Shown here: positions 38,800 through 56,830 of the stretch, piece after piece
How the letters are laid out: each line of letters opens with the position of its first letter
How positions within the stretch are numbered: position 1 is the stretch's first letter
NCBI GenBank assembly: GCA_013399855.1
Contig: VXAY01003755.1
Location: 29,694 to 93,693, forward strand
Origin: Oxyruncus cristatus
Taxonomy: Eukaryota > Chordata > Aves > Passeriformes > Cotingidae
Direction of reading: 5' to 3'
DNA length: 64,000 nucleotides
Translations under genes and position numbers: made by a program
Notes under the pieces: generated by a model
Databases searched by the model: none
Told to the model about the DNA's origin: nothing
Seen by the model: the letters and a program-made list of their open reading frames with translations, nothing else

Positions 38800-39408
38800 C
38801 GAAGTTGTCGAGCGTCGGCGAGGCTCCCGAGAAAACACCCCTCTAAATGGACCCCTCGCTGAGTATTCAGGCTCAACATTCTAGCAACGGCTCAACATTC
38901 AAGTTCAAACCATCCCAAAGTGTGCCTGAGCCTTCGGGCGTGTGAGCCAAGCAAAGTCAAGCCGACCTGACGGGGAGATGCCACGGAGCACAAAGGCCTC
39001 GACTGTCGCCCCTCAGCTCAAAGCCCGGCTGCTGGCTGGGAGAGGCTCGTCTCGCTCGTGGGGAGGGGAAAGCCCGGGTGTTTGCGATACAAAGCCTTCA
39101 CGTAAGGGAGGGAGAGTCGCCGACGCGGCAATGGAGCGCAAGAGTAACACAGTGTCGTCAGTGATGCTTGAACCAAGCGCTCCCCTGACAGAAAATAACC
39201 CGCTTTTCAGCACGGCCGCTCCAAACACTGCGGATTACGGCTCTGCCGGGAATGTGGGCTGCTGAAGACCGCGGGGCAGAGCGAGACAAACCCCCCCCCA
39301 CTCTGCGGTCTCGGCCGTGCGGGCTTGGCGGGCCCCGGCAGGCCACACCCGGCCGACGCGGCGCTCCCGGGGCGGGGCGGAAGGAGGGGCCGCGGCGCCG
39401 CCGCCGAG
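38800..39408 (+). promoter_or_regulatory. TMEM64: TMEM64 promoter CpG island
   Basis: From about 38800 the sequence becomes dense in CpG (GTTGTCGAGCGTCGGCGAGG), and it rises to nearly pure G+C just before the gap. A GC box of Sp1 type (GGGGCGGGGC) lies at about 39369-39378, followed by CCGCGGCGCCGCCGCCGAG. There is no obvious TATA box. This is the expected upstream flank of the GC-rich first exon. The transcription start is either here or in the gap. On average CpG-island promoters can fire both ways, but no minus-strand gene is evident next to it. Confidence 0.75.
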
Positions 39409-40059
39409 NNNNNNNNNNNNNNNNNNNNNNNNNNNNNNNNNNNNNNNNNNNNNNNNNNNNNNNNNNNNNNNNNNNNNNNNNNNNNNNNNNNNNNNNNNNN
39501 NNNNNNNNNNNNNNNNNNNNNNNNNNNNNNNNNNNNNNNNNNNNNNNNNNNNNNNNNNNNNNNNNNNNNNNNNNNNNNNNNNNNNNNNNNNNNNNNNNNN
39601 NNNNNNNNNNNNNNNNNNNNNNNNNNNNNNNNNNNNNNNNNNNNNNNNNNNNNNNNNNNNNNNNNNNNNNNNNNNNNNNNNNNNNNNNNNNNNNNNNNNN
39701 NNNNNNNNNNNNNNNNNNNNNNNNNNNNNNNNNNNNNNNNNNNNNNNNNNNNNNNNNNNNNNNNNNNNNNNNNNNNNNNNNNNNNNNNNNNNNNNNNNNN
39801 NNNNNNNNNNNNNNNNNNNNNNNNNNNNNNNNNNNNNNNNNNNNNNNNNNNNNNNNNNNNNNNNNNNNNNNNNNNNNNNNNNNNNNNNNNNNNNNNNNNN
39901 NNNNNNNNNNNNNNNNNNNNNNNNNNNNNNNNNNNNNNNNNNNNNNNNNNNNNNNNNNNNNNNNNNNNNNNNNNNNNNNNNNNNNNNNNNNNNNNNNNNN
40001 NNNNNNNNNNNNNNNNNNNNNNNNNNNNNNNNNNNNNNNNNNNNNNNNNNNNNNNNNNN
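39409..40059. other. Assembly gap (651 N) hiding the TMEM64 5' end
   Basis: The unknown run lies between the promoter island and visible exon 1 coding. From the family length (human protein about 380 residues against 301 visible here), roughly 80 N-terminal codons should lie in it, and probably the start codon and part of the 5' UTR as well. Confidence 1.
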
Positions 40060-46337
<6,278 letters not shown>

Positions 46338-47636
46338 TAAAATAATTACTTTCATAGATCTTGGTAGGGGTAGTGTCAGGCTCTTTGTGACTTATGTTGA
46401 GTGCTAGATACCCAGAAAAATAGGTTTCCAGTGTATACTGTTTTCTTCTGATTTTGTTTTATGCTGTTAAAAAAGTTTAATTCTCTCATACCTCACTGTG
46501 ACAAAAGCAGAACTTACTCAGTGTTCTCTTTTTCTGACACAGTTTTGGTAAGTTTTCTTCTCTTGCCTTTTGTGGTAATCTCCTGCTGAATTTTAGAATT
46601 GTCAAACCACCCCTACACAAAAGCCCGTGTGCCACCATCTGTGAAGTAGTGTGCTCAGGGTGTGTAGACCCAGCACCTGTGCAATGTTCACTGTTAGCAC
46701 TCAGCATTCCCAGTTTGCATAGGTATTTAGGACTAAAAGTACTGTAGAAATATAATTTTGCTAATGCTTAAATCAGAATACCCTCATTTTACAAGTGACT
46801 AAATTAATGAGAAGTATATAGTACCTTTACATGACCTTAGCTGATGAAATAATTTGTCAATAAATCTTGGGTGTAAGCCTTACGTCTGAGACCACTAGGA
46901 GCATAGAGGTTATGGGTATTTCATTACTAGATTGTATGTTAAAATCTCCTCTGACAGTGTCAGTACTTCACACTGTGTTTGACTAGCAGTTACCATGGTT
47001 TACAGACTTTCAGTAGGTACTGCAGTCATTTACATTCCTCAGTTTTTACATTCATTAAGCTAATGTTTACTAATGATAGCAGAAAACTAAGTCCAGGACC
47101 ATTTTAAACAAAACTTCCCCCCTCCCCTGATATTTGTGTCCTCTTAAATAGAACATACAATTTATAGGCTTCATAGAACAGGGTTATTAGTATTAAAAAT
47201 ACCTTTGTAAATATGGGGTTAATAGCCTTGATACATCAAAGAGAAAATAAATGGTTATTTGATCAGCTGTCATTTTAGTCATGAAATGTTATTTCCAGGG
47301 TAGTAGTTTTTAGTGGTATTTTCCTTTTTTTTTTCCATTTTGTTTTTTTTTAATGACATTGACTCTCTGCAGATTGTATAGGTTGTAGCGTAACTGTTGC
47401 TCAGGTGAGTGCTAGCTGGAGAGTCTGAAAGTCTGAATAGGGGTACTGACCTCCTTGACAGCAATCCTTTGGGTCTGACTGAATAAGTGAAGGGGAGGCC
47501 TTCAGTGGAGGAATTATTTCTGTTCTCCTGCTGTCTCTCAGACCTGGTGCTTTGCCAGGCTGAGCTTTGACTGGACTTTGGTTTAGTGAATTGCTCTAGT
47601 GAATAGTGAAAATCTTTCACATTTCATGGTTGTCTC

Positions 47637-47690
<54 letters not shown>
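47637..47690. repeat. Compound (TG)n(TA)n microsatellite
   Basis: About 11 TG units run directly into about 14 TA units, followed by TGTATA. It lies in TMEM64 intron 2 and is likely length-variable. Confidence 0.97.
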
Positions 47691-47691
<1 letters not shown>

Positions 47692-47864
47692 TATTCATCT
47701 AGAGAACTAGGTTTCTAGTAGTACTATCTCTAAAACTAATCAAATTTAAATATTTGGGTAAGCTTTTAGAATAGAATTTTTCCTGTGTATTCAGAACTTC
47801 GTGTTCATAATCTCTTTTTGACTCTTGTGTTGACCGTCTTTTGAAATGTATAACTTGAATTGGT

Positions 47865-48066
47865 GAAAGACATTTCACAACAAGGATAGTCTATCAGTGG
47901 AGAAACACATTGCCCAGAGAGGTGGTGAAATCTCTATCCTTGGAAGTTTTCAAGACCTGACTGAACAAAAGTCCTAAGCAAATTGTTCTGATCTTGCCGC
48001 CAGCCCTGAGCGGCAGGTTGGGCTAGAGACTGGCAGGCTGCCTTCCCCTTGCAGTTATCTTGTGAC
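47865..48066 (+). repeat. CR1 LINE fragment in TMEM64 intron 2
   Basis: CR1 landmarks in + orientation: 'TTGCCCAGAGAGGTGGTGAA', 'CCTTGGAAGTTTTCAAGACC', 'GACTGAACAAAAGTCCTAAG', 'GCAGGTTGGGCTAGAGAC', then a decayed 3' end (CTTCCCCTTGCAGTTATC). It lies in the same orientation as the gene and has several mismatches, so it is an older copy. Confidence 0.88.
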
Positions 48067-49251
48067 AATACTTGCCAATCATCTCAGTGATATTTTAGCA
48101 TCTTGTATGCCATGCTGGCACATGTTTTAAGCAATAGTCCTCAATGCTAAAGAAAATATATCCCTACCAATTAGTAAGAAAGTTCAGATTTTGGACTCAG
48201 AACTGCTTACAACTCTGTTGTCAGCAATATAACCTTCTTGGTTTTTTGAAAGGAAGTTGCCAATTCCAGCTAATTTCATAAAACATTCTTAAAAAAAGAC
48301 AGATAATTTACTTCTTTCAAGGGGACTGTCAGTATGAGACAACTTGATTTTTATTTGAAAGTTTTATCATTTTTATTAAGGAGGATCTCAGCTAAAAAAA
48401 TTGACTGGTGTTTTATTGAAATCAAAATATGCCTCTGAGGAGTGCAGTGCATGCCAATGTCATTGTATGAGTAATTTCTAAGCAAAAATTGTCCAGGTTT
48501 ATGTCTGATGATTTTTGTGCTGAAAGTTTAAAAATTCTTAGCAATATAATTTAGAGCAAAAATCTGAACTAAACCCTAGTTTTCTACAGTATTTCCTCCT
48601 TAAACAAACACAAAACCCCCACACCATTGACATCCTGTCTCTTCCCTGAACCATTCTCCACAAACCAAGTTCTTCCCATACAGACTGCTCTAAGTCACTC
48701 AGAAACTCTGATTCTGTCCTGCTTAGTCCTGATATCCAAGAAGCACAGTGGCAGTGCTGCTCTCTGCTGTCTTCCACACCAGGGGGGCAAGGATAAGTTT
48801 TATTTCCTTTGGTCTGCATCATCCTCTGGCTGTGCTCTGCTTTTTTGCAAGTTGCAGGTGCCCAGTAGAATTTAAACCTATTATTCCCTTGTTACATGGA
48901 ATACAGCCTCTTTGACTTACAGGAGCACACCGTGTCGTTTCCTTGTGGAAGCATTATTTCCAAGAGAGGAAGTGAAAGAATTGCTTTAGAATAAGTGTGT
49001 GGATGCCAACAGAAAGAAAGAAACTCTCTTTCCAATTCCTATAAATATTTAAGTTCTATGTAATGTCTGTGTTCTGATACGCTGGTTACACTGTTAGCAT
49101 ATGCAGGTTTAGGGCTGCTCACTGGTCAAGTTCATCCCCCTTCTAATGTCTTACCAGCAAAGCATTGAGCCAACAGATGCCTTCATGAATCTTTGCATTG
49201 ACAACTTATTGTTTTGTTTAGATCAGTTGCTTTGTATTCATGCCTATATAG

Positions 49252-49473
<222 letters not shown>

Positions 49474-50577
49474 TTTCAAGTGTTAACAACTAAGTAAGGT
49501 TTTGTGAACCTGAGCTATCACCTAGAAATATCTATGGACAATTGAAATAGATTTTTTAAAAAAAATTGCAAGTGATTACAGGTTGTACTGTGGCACAAAT
49601 CAACCGACCAGCTTTTCAACTGCACAGGGGGGACTTCTAGCAAGAAAAGGAAGATGGCAAAGTAACTTAAGATGTAAATGCAAATTTGGCTGCACCTTTG
49701 GTCATTTATTATGCCTGTCATGGCCTGTAGTCTGCACTTTAGTTTTTTTTTCCTTTGCTCCTATGAACTGAGAAATGCTTCTATAAACTGAGAAAAGTAG
49801 CACAGAGGTAAATATTTTTCTGCTTAGCATTATTTATAAGGCTGAATAACTATATGCAGTAGAATTTTATTACTGATAAAGATGAATGAGAAGGTATGCA
49901 ATTCAGTGTGTTATTCTTGAATGTGCTTTTGATTTGAAATTACTTCCAGAAGTTGGAGTGTATTATTTAGCTAATGATGGGACCATTTGGCTTTTTCTTC
50001 ATTTTTGATTTAAAAAATAGAATCCTATATAAAGTTTTGGTTGAATGTATTTTTCTAAGGCATTACAAATGTTGCAGAGCCATTATGTATTCACACAAGC
50101 TTAAATCCTACATTGTGGGACTGAAGTGCTCTTAAATTACATTTTAAGTTACACTGTGTAATATGCAAAGTACAAGGGAAAATGCAGAAGTTAGATTGCA
50201 GTGACTATTTGAAGGAGACTTCATTGGTTTTGCCACCTTGGTGATTGTAACAAAGGGCTGTTCCACGTTAGTCCTATTTATAGTATTTTTAATTGCTAAA
50301 AGGATGGAGTTTTTCAGCTCACATGACTGCAGGTAGTAAGACTTCCAGAACGGGGGGCTTAATCTCTCCTTTAAGCAGAATGATGGGATACTGGCAGTAC
50401 TAATTTTACAAGAAGGTGGCCTTTATTTTGTAAGTGAATCTCCCCTCCCTTTAAAAAGCTTTAAAAATTCACTTTGGTTGGCACGTTTTTTGTACAAGTT
50501 TTACATTTTTTAAAAGACGCAATCTATTACAAATTTCATCAGAGCGAAGAAATGAAAACTAGAGATTCTCCTTGGAA

Positions 50578-50583
50578 AATAAA
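50578..50583 (+). terminator. TMEM64: Proximal poly(A) signal candidate (AATAAA)
   Basis: A canonical hexamer lies about 1.1 kb after the stop codon. Use of this site would shorten the 3' UTR by more than half. No transcript evidence is available here. Confidence 0.35.
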
Positions 50584-51837
50584 TAATCCAGTAATGGAGG
50601 AGGACAGCAGTGTCTCTGAGACTCAGGAATTCTGACTCCATTTTTGCAAGGCAACGCTGCTCCTTTTACACGTGCTGTGGACTGTTTTTCACTGAGTTTG
50701 AATAGACTGGATAACCTGATAGTAACTTGTGTGTGTATAAAAGGAAAACAACAATAATGCCTGAACACGATGTTCTGTATGTGTGATTTCATGTAGATAT
50801 ACATAGCAATGTTCAGTTGCTCAAACACAGGTGAGTCATCTGATACAAAAATAATGAAAAGTATTGCTTATTTTGTAGTTATTTTGTGAGAGTTTTTAAG
50901 GATGCCTTCAGGCTTCAAGATTTTGTGTTATTTTCTAACAGTACGACTGTGCCTCCTTTTTGTAAGGTTGTTTGTAGGGTCCAGACATTTTGTTTCTTCT
51001 TCAGAATAGCGGGTCTTCAAGGTTATTGGGAAGCTGAGGTCTGGTAGCCTCCAACAACCTTACTGAGAGGACGTGTGGTAGTCGTGTAACTGGACATCTA
51101 CACATTCCGTCGTAGTGGAAATTCCATTTTGTTCTTTAAATTTGTGTCCTTTGCAGACTGGTGTTCTTGGGTCTTGTGACCTGAGGAACTGAACTAGTTA
51201 AATGAAAACAACAAAGTTCAGATTGTCTTCTTTCTGTTGTTTTGGGGCTAGGGTTTTTGGTTTTTTTTTCTGGTTGGTTGATTGTTTTTTGGTTGGACTT
51301 TGGTTGGTTGGTTTTTGAAAAGGCAATCTGTATACACCTAGAAGTGTTCATTTACACATCTCTGCCTCTGACAGCTCCTATGTGAAAACAAGAGAGCCAG
51401 ATAACTTTTTGATGGCGTTATTTGTCATCATGGTATAATTAAGTCCTTTCTTAACTAAAGGGTGGGTTTTTTTGTTTCTTTGTTTGTTTTTGTTTCTTCT
51501 AAAGAGCAGTCCTTTAGTAATGAACTGATCTGAACTTTGCTCCATCTTGCCAAATGAAATAGCGTTTTAAAGAGGGTATCTCTTTCTTTGCATTTTTTAA
51601 CTAACTTAAGGTTGCGTTGATTATTTGAGGCATTTCCCAAATACGTATTTTGAAGTGCTTTTATTTCCATGACATTTTGTAACCAGAGTAACTTCACTAT
51701 GTGAACACTTTTGTAGTATGAAATTAGTTCTTAAGACTTTTGCATTTTGCTTGATACTTGTAATATTTGTGTACGAGTTAATGGGAAATGTGCATTAAAA
51801 GGAACTTTTCTGTACCATGCCAATCATAGTTTTATAC

Positions 51838-51843
51838 AATAAA
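51838..51843 (+). terminator. TMEM64: Distal poly(A) signal candidate (AATAAA)
   Basis: A canonical hexamer in the context TTTATACAATAAATTCAC, followed within about 20-50 bases by T-rich sequence (TTTCTTTAAAGG, TTTTTAAGTTGCTGTG). It is my preferred end for the TMEM64 transcript. Confidence 0.5.
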
Positions 51844-51860
51844 TTCACTAAAATTTCTTT

Positions 51861-54800
51861 AAAGGAATATGTATTAAATTTTTAAGTTGCTGTGACATAG
51901 TTGGAAAGAAGGTACAGTGGAGTCTCATCTTTATGTATGCATATATGGATAGTTGCCTACATTGAAGGAGTAACAAGTTAGGCTTTAGGGATAAATTCAG
52001 TGGGTGGGGAGTTACTGCTGAGAGAAAAACACATGATTTTTTTGTTAATTAAATACATGCTTAATTCTATTAAATGCTTTAAAGTTAGGTATTTGCAGCT
52101 GGCTTTTTGATGGAAGAATAAGCATACATGTGCTTATAAGAAACATGCTACTGAACTGAAAGAGCATTCATATTTCTGAATGTAACAGTAGTAAAAATGA
52201 TGTGACTGGTTTTTTTTAAGATAGTCTCCCTACCTAGTGCAATTAAAACCCGCAAAGGTATGAATCTAGTTTAACCAATATGTGGCAAGTTATTTTCATG
52301 AACATTTTCTGATTTGCCATGATAGTGAAATTTCTGCATTTTGTATATGAGAAGTACCTAAATAGCAAGTCATATGGAAGAAGGAATCTCTCAGCTGCAT
52401 GGCACCAGTTTTCCTTCCTCCTTGTGGTAAGTACAGCTGTGTCATAAATTTGTCAAAATTTAACTTTAGGCTAAGCACCTGTGAGGAAAACCTTTTTTGT
52501 GTCCAAGAGCTTTATCTACTATTTTCATCCTGATTTTTGCACAGCTTCAACAAGCATTGCTGAGGTCAAGTTTGAAGAATGGGAAAGCTGCTCTTGCATG
52601 GGGCGTGGCTTGTGTCACATACTGGATCCTTTGCTTTCATTTTCAGCTTTCCACCTGAGGCCAGTATGATTTGGATTTTGACTTACCAAGATTACTGGAA
52701 TCATTGGTTGCCTGGCAAATAATTTAGGATATGATGTGTAAAATGAAATAGAAAAGTGTTCCCATTTACACTGCGGTCATTTTTAATGACAGAAGTAAAG
52801 AGCTCTAGTAGCTCTGTGACAGGCTCCCTCACTGTAATTCCAAGTTGGTACTAGTCCTGTCTGCATAAGATGATGGTGGTTTGGGCATGAAGGGTGCAAA
52901 GGGGGAGCTGATGCAAATTTTGGCTCTGCTGGGTTGAGCAGCTTGTCTCTGTCCTCTCCAGTTGTGCAGCATTAGAGATGTTCCTGGCAGCACAAGGATG
53001 ATGGTCCTAACAAATTCTCTTTCATGGACATTAGCATTTGTCTTACACTACCCTGCTGTATTGATTTTTAATTTATATTAATTTATTAGTGATAAGTAAC
53101 AAGGAACTGAGTCTGCGATTTCAATCCTGTCCCTTTCCTCCTATAATAAATCATCCTGGCATATTGCTAAGCTTAAAATTACATTTTAATGAAGTCCTGT
53201 TTTCATTAGTGTAAGTTAAGTCCTCCTTGCTAGCCAAGTGACTAATGCATAGTTGGTTGGCTCGGGATTCCTGATTCATTTGGAAAATTAGCTGGGCCAG
53301 ATTTGCTGTTGCAAAAGTGCAAAGTCCTCTAACTCTCCTTCTGATTATTTAGAACTTCAGATTAAATTAGGCTTATTGTACAGGGGGGGTTGGTTTTTTT
53401 TTAAGAAGGTCATTTGTAAGGTAGCAGAAGGGTTTGTTCTGTCCTGATCCTGAGACTTGAATATTCGGTGTCATCCTTTTTAGGAGACAGTGTTTCCAAG
53501 ATGTAGCACACATAAGCTTATGTCAGTCAAGTAATGAAGTCCTGGCTTTGGTGAAGAGGATATAAAACTTGTATCGTCTGGTCATGGTGACAAGTCTTTA
53601 AATCATGCAATCTATGCCCAACACAGTTTGGCATTGGGGACTGCAATGCGTTGCTTCCTATCCCTCCTCTGCAGGATGGGGAATCTTAAGAGCTACAAGT
53701 TGTTCAAGCTGAAGGGGAAGCAATAATTGTGTGAGCACAGCGGGTACAGTTTGAGGAGGCTAAATTAACTGTAACATTGCCAGGACTGTGAATATATCTA
53801 AGTGCCATGGTTTTGTAGTTGCCAAATCCTTTGACAGCTTCTGCTTTTTTCCAGGGCAGGGCAGCTGGGTGGCCTCACCTAGAGGCAGGTTAGCATTTTC
53901 TCTTCCACAGAATTCTAGCATGCTTTGACTTTTAGAAGTAGTCATTTGACAGATTTTGCTGACATTTCTCTAATTAGAATGGTTTAGTTTGTCACAGTAA
54001 CAGGGCGAGATCACCTGGGCTCATATATGTCTACCAAGTGGTGTCCGTGCATGTGCATGATCTCCATTTGCTGAATGTGTGGTGTTTCCCTCTGTTTTCA
54101 GGGAGCTGTAACTGTTTCCCGTAAAAGTTGTTGGTGGGCGGGTGGGAGGAAGGAAGGAAGGAAAGGCCTGTGGTGAAGGACTATTCTAATAGCAAATTTT
54201 CACTCTGTGCTTTAGAAAAGCAGTTCCTTAAGATCACAAATATTCTCCATTTAATGTGAGAAATGGTAGGTGGTAAGGGAATAGACTAATGAATTCTCTG
54301 ATTGTGATTTTTGTGAGGGAGTAACAATTTGCTTCAGTACATGATGAAGCACCCAGATGATAGAGGGGTGTTTTTTTGCTGAGATTTTTGGGGTTGAAGA
54401 GGGGTGGGGGTGGTACTACGGGAAGCAAATAACACTAAAATGACAATGATATGAAGAAACTCCTGATTCTTTTAAACTTTGACTTTTTGTAACTGTCTCA
54501 GGTTTCTTCTATAGCTGTAGGAAATGGTGTCTCGGAAACAGCTGGAGTAAATGCTCTAAGAAAGCATCTTTCTGATGATCTTCTGGAGAGCTGCTGAATA
54601 CACACCTCTGCCTCCAGACCCTGCTTTTATGACCTGGGCTAGCAAAGTCCAAACCATCAGCAATGGCTAGCTCTCATCAGTAAAGGAACATTTGTTGCTG
54701 CCCTTTTGATATCTTTTGCAGCAGCAGTATAATGGCAGATGGCTTGCCTGCCTGAAAGGCTTCCTTTTTTCCTTACTCTGGTTTGCCTGGTGCAAGTGGT

Positions 54801-56490
54801 GGCTGGGGGAAAAAGAGCTCTGCACTTGCTGTTTGCTTTTCCACCAGCTGGGGAGGCAGAGGTTGCTGAGCTGAAACCAGAGGTTGTTCTGTGTCTTTCA
54901 TCCTCAAACCACAGAAGAAATCACAAAACAAAATCAAAAGAAATAATAATAATGCCCCCCCCCCAAAAAAAAACAAACCAACAACAAACAACAAACCAAA
55001 ACAACAACCCCAAACACCACCACCCAAGAAAGCTTGGTAAAGGACTGGTAAAATTCATACCAGTAAATGAATATCCTATATATTCTCCTATGGATGTAAA
55101 TTGAGGTGCAAGATCATGTTTTGTATGTTCAGACAGCTGTAGTAATCTCTTCGTGCTCAGTGACTCCTGCATGAAATGACATTCTCCAGTCACTGAGCTT
55201 GTGAGGATCCATTACTGGGTTACCCTTGCAGGGGTTTCTTTGCAGCTTACTTTGTATCAATTCACTGATTTCCAGTCATTCTCACATTGCACTGAATTTT
55301 GGTGGTCCATCATTGAGCAGGTTTTTTTTCTGTGTCTGACTCCTTTCAGCTGAGGAATCTGTCCTTTTTCCAGCTACATTGGTCAGTCTAATGAAATATG
55401 TTCTCTCTTCTTACAATGGATGCTTCCTTAAATTAAGGTAGGTATGATAGTGTTCTTTCAAACAAACTTTGAGGTTGGAAAATGGCAGGGTCTGGAGGAA
55501 GAATTCTGGACTCCTCAGAGCCCCTGGCATTTGCACTGGGGAAAAGAGTCTTGTAATAAGTGTAAAAAATGTTTCCATAGGAAAGCAGTTTGAACATTGA
55601 AAATGTAGAGGAGGAGGAGAAAAGTTGCAATTAGTGCAAGTGTATTAGTATACTTAGCAGGAGGTAAAAACCCTGGCAGCTGTAATTAGATGACGTTATT
55701 CTCCCCTTTTCAGTGAGTCATTCCATAAAGAATGGATTCAATATATTTTACTTTTTTTAAAAAATCCTTTTCACTTGTTAAAACCCAAATAGAAAAAGGA
55801 AAGGGAGTCACAGAAGAATGTGTTAACAATGCAGAAACTACAGACTCATAAGGACTGCTGAATATTAACCTTGAGGAAAGGCAGAAATTTGCTTTTCTAT
55901 GTGGCAGGTATGCTGGTACAAATCTACTTTTCTTCATCATATCCGCTCTGATAAACAGTGAAGTTAAAGGAAAGGTAGCCCTGTAGTGAAGCATGGGTAG
56001 ATTTGTATCACATGGATTATATTCTCTTGGGGAAAAGTCCTTGTGGATTCAGTTTTTGGGGTTATGTGGAGTGTAAAATCACCTGGTGTTCTCTTTCTGC
56101 ACTCCATGCTGACTGTATGAGCCACTGCTGTGTCTCAGAATTGACCAAATGTATAGCTGCAATATGGCATGAGCCTGAGAAAATAATCCCTCCATTTTAT
56201 CAGCAGCTCTAAACAGCTTGGAACTTGAAAAAAGGAAAGCTAGAAGATGCACCTGTACTTTCTGATAATGGATATCATTACCCTTACTAATATTTACAGT
56301 GTTTAAGCTACCTTTGATGCAAATCCTGTACAGATGTAATGTGTGAATACATTTGCCTAAGAGATGAGTTCTCTCCTAAAAAACCCTTATTTTACCCAAC
56401 AGTTAAGGATCATCATATACAAGTTGGGAAGTTCTGTCTTGAACAAATGAGATCATTTTGATCAGCTTAAGCTCCTGAAGAGCAGTTTGT
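51861..56490. other. Non-coding 3' flank, no gene seen
   Basis: AT-rich sequence. A GGAA microsatellite lies at about 54146-54166 and a C/A-rich simple tract at 54954-55024. Open frames across the latter are low-complexity artefacts. Confidence 0.6.
54954..55024. repeat. C-run and CAA-rich simple sequence
   Basis: A run of C bases is followed by an A run and then imperfect CAA/ACAAAC repeats ending in CACCACCACC. It is low-complexity sequence. Confidence 0.85.
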
Positions 56491-56497
56491 TTCTGGG

Positions 56498-56830
56498 TTG
56501 TAGCATTATAGAGCAATGAAGCTTGGAAGGGATGCCATTTAGTCCAGCCCCTGCTTGGGTCACATCCAGTTAGATCATCTTGCCTTAGGGCTGTACCTGG
56601 TTGAGGCTTAAAAATATCTCTGAGTGGAGGATCCACAGGACTGGGTGATCTGGTCCAATCTTTGACCAACCTTACAGTGAAAGAATTTTTCCTCATACTC
56701 GGTCAGAATTTCTTGTATTGCAGTTTGTATCCATTGCTTCCCCTTCTGTCACTGAGCACCTCTGTGAAGATTCTGACTCTGTCTTCTCTTGTGCTGCCCA
56801 TTAGGTAGTCAAAGACAGCAGCTGAATAGG
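56498..56830 (-). repeat. CR1 LINE fragment, reverse orientation, diverged
   Basis: Reverse-complement CR1 landmarks, decayed: 'GCTTGGAAGGGATGCCATTT', 'AGTCCAGCCCCTGC', 'GAGGATCCACAGGACTGGGT', 'CTTACAGTGAAAGAATTTTT', and 'TATCCATTGCTTCCCCTTCT'. The tail (AGCATTATAGAGCAATGAAG) is heavily mutated, which suggests an old insertion. Confidence 0.85.

Larger units (their letters stand above)
49474..51860 (+). other. TMEM64: TMEM64 3' UTR
   Basis: This is AT-rich sequence between the stop codon and a canonical AATAAA at 51838-51843, giving a 3' UTR of about 2.4 kb. The extent is inferred from the signal, not from transcript data. A proximal AATAAA lies at 50578-50583. T-rich tracts with GGTT repeats occur at 51240-51320. 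Confidence 0.65.
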
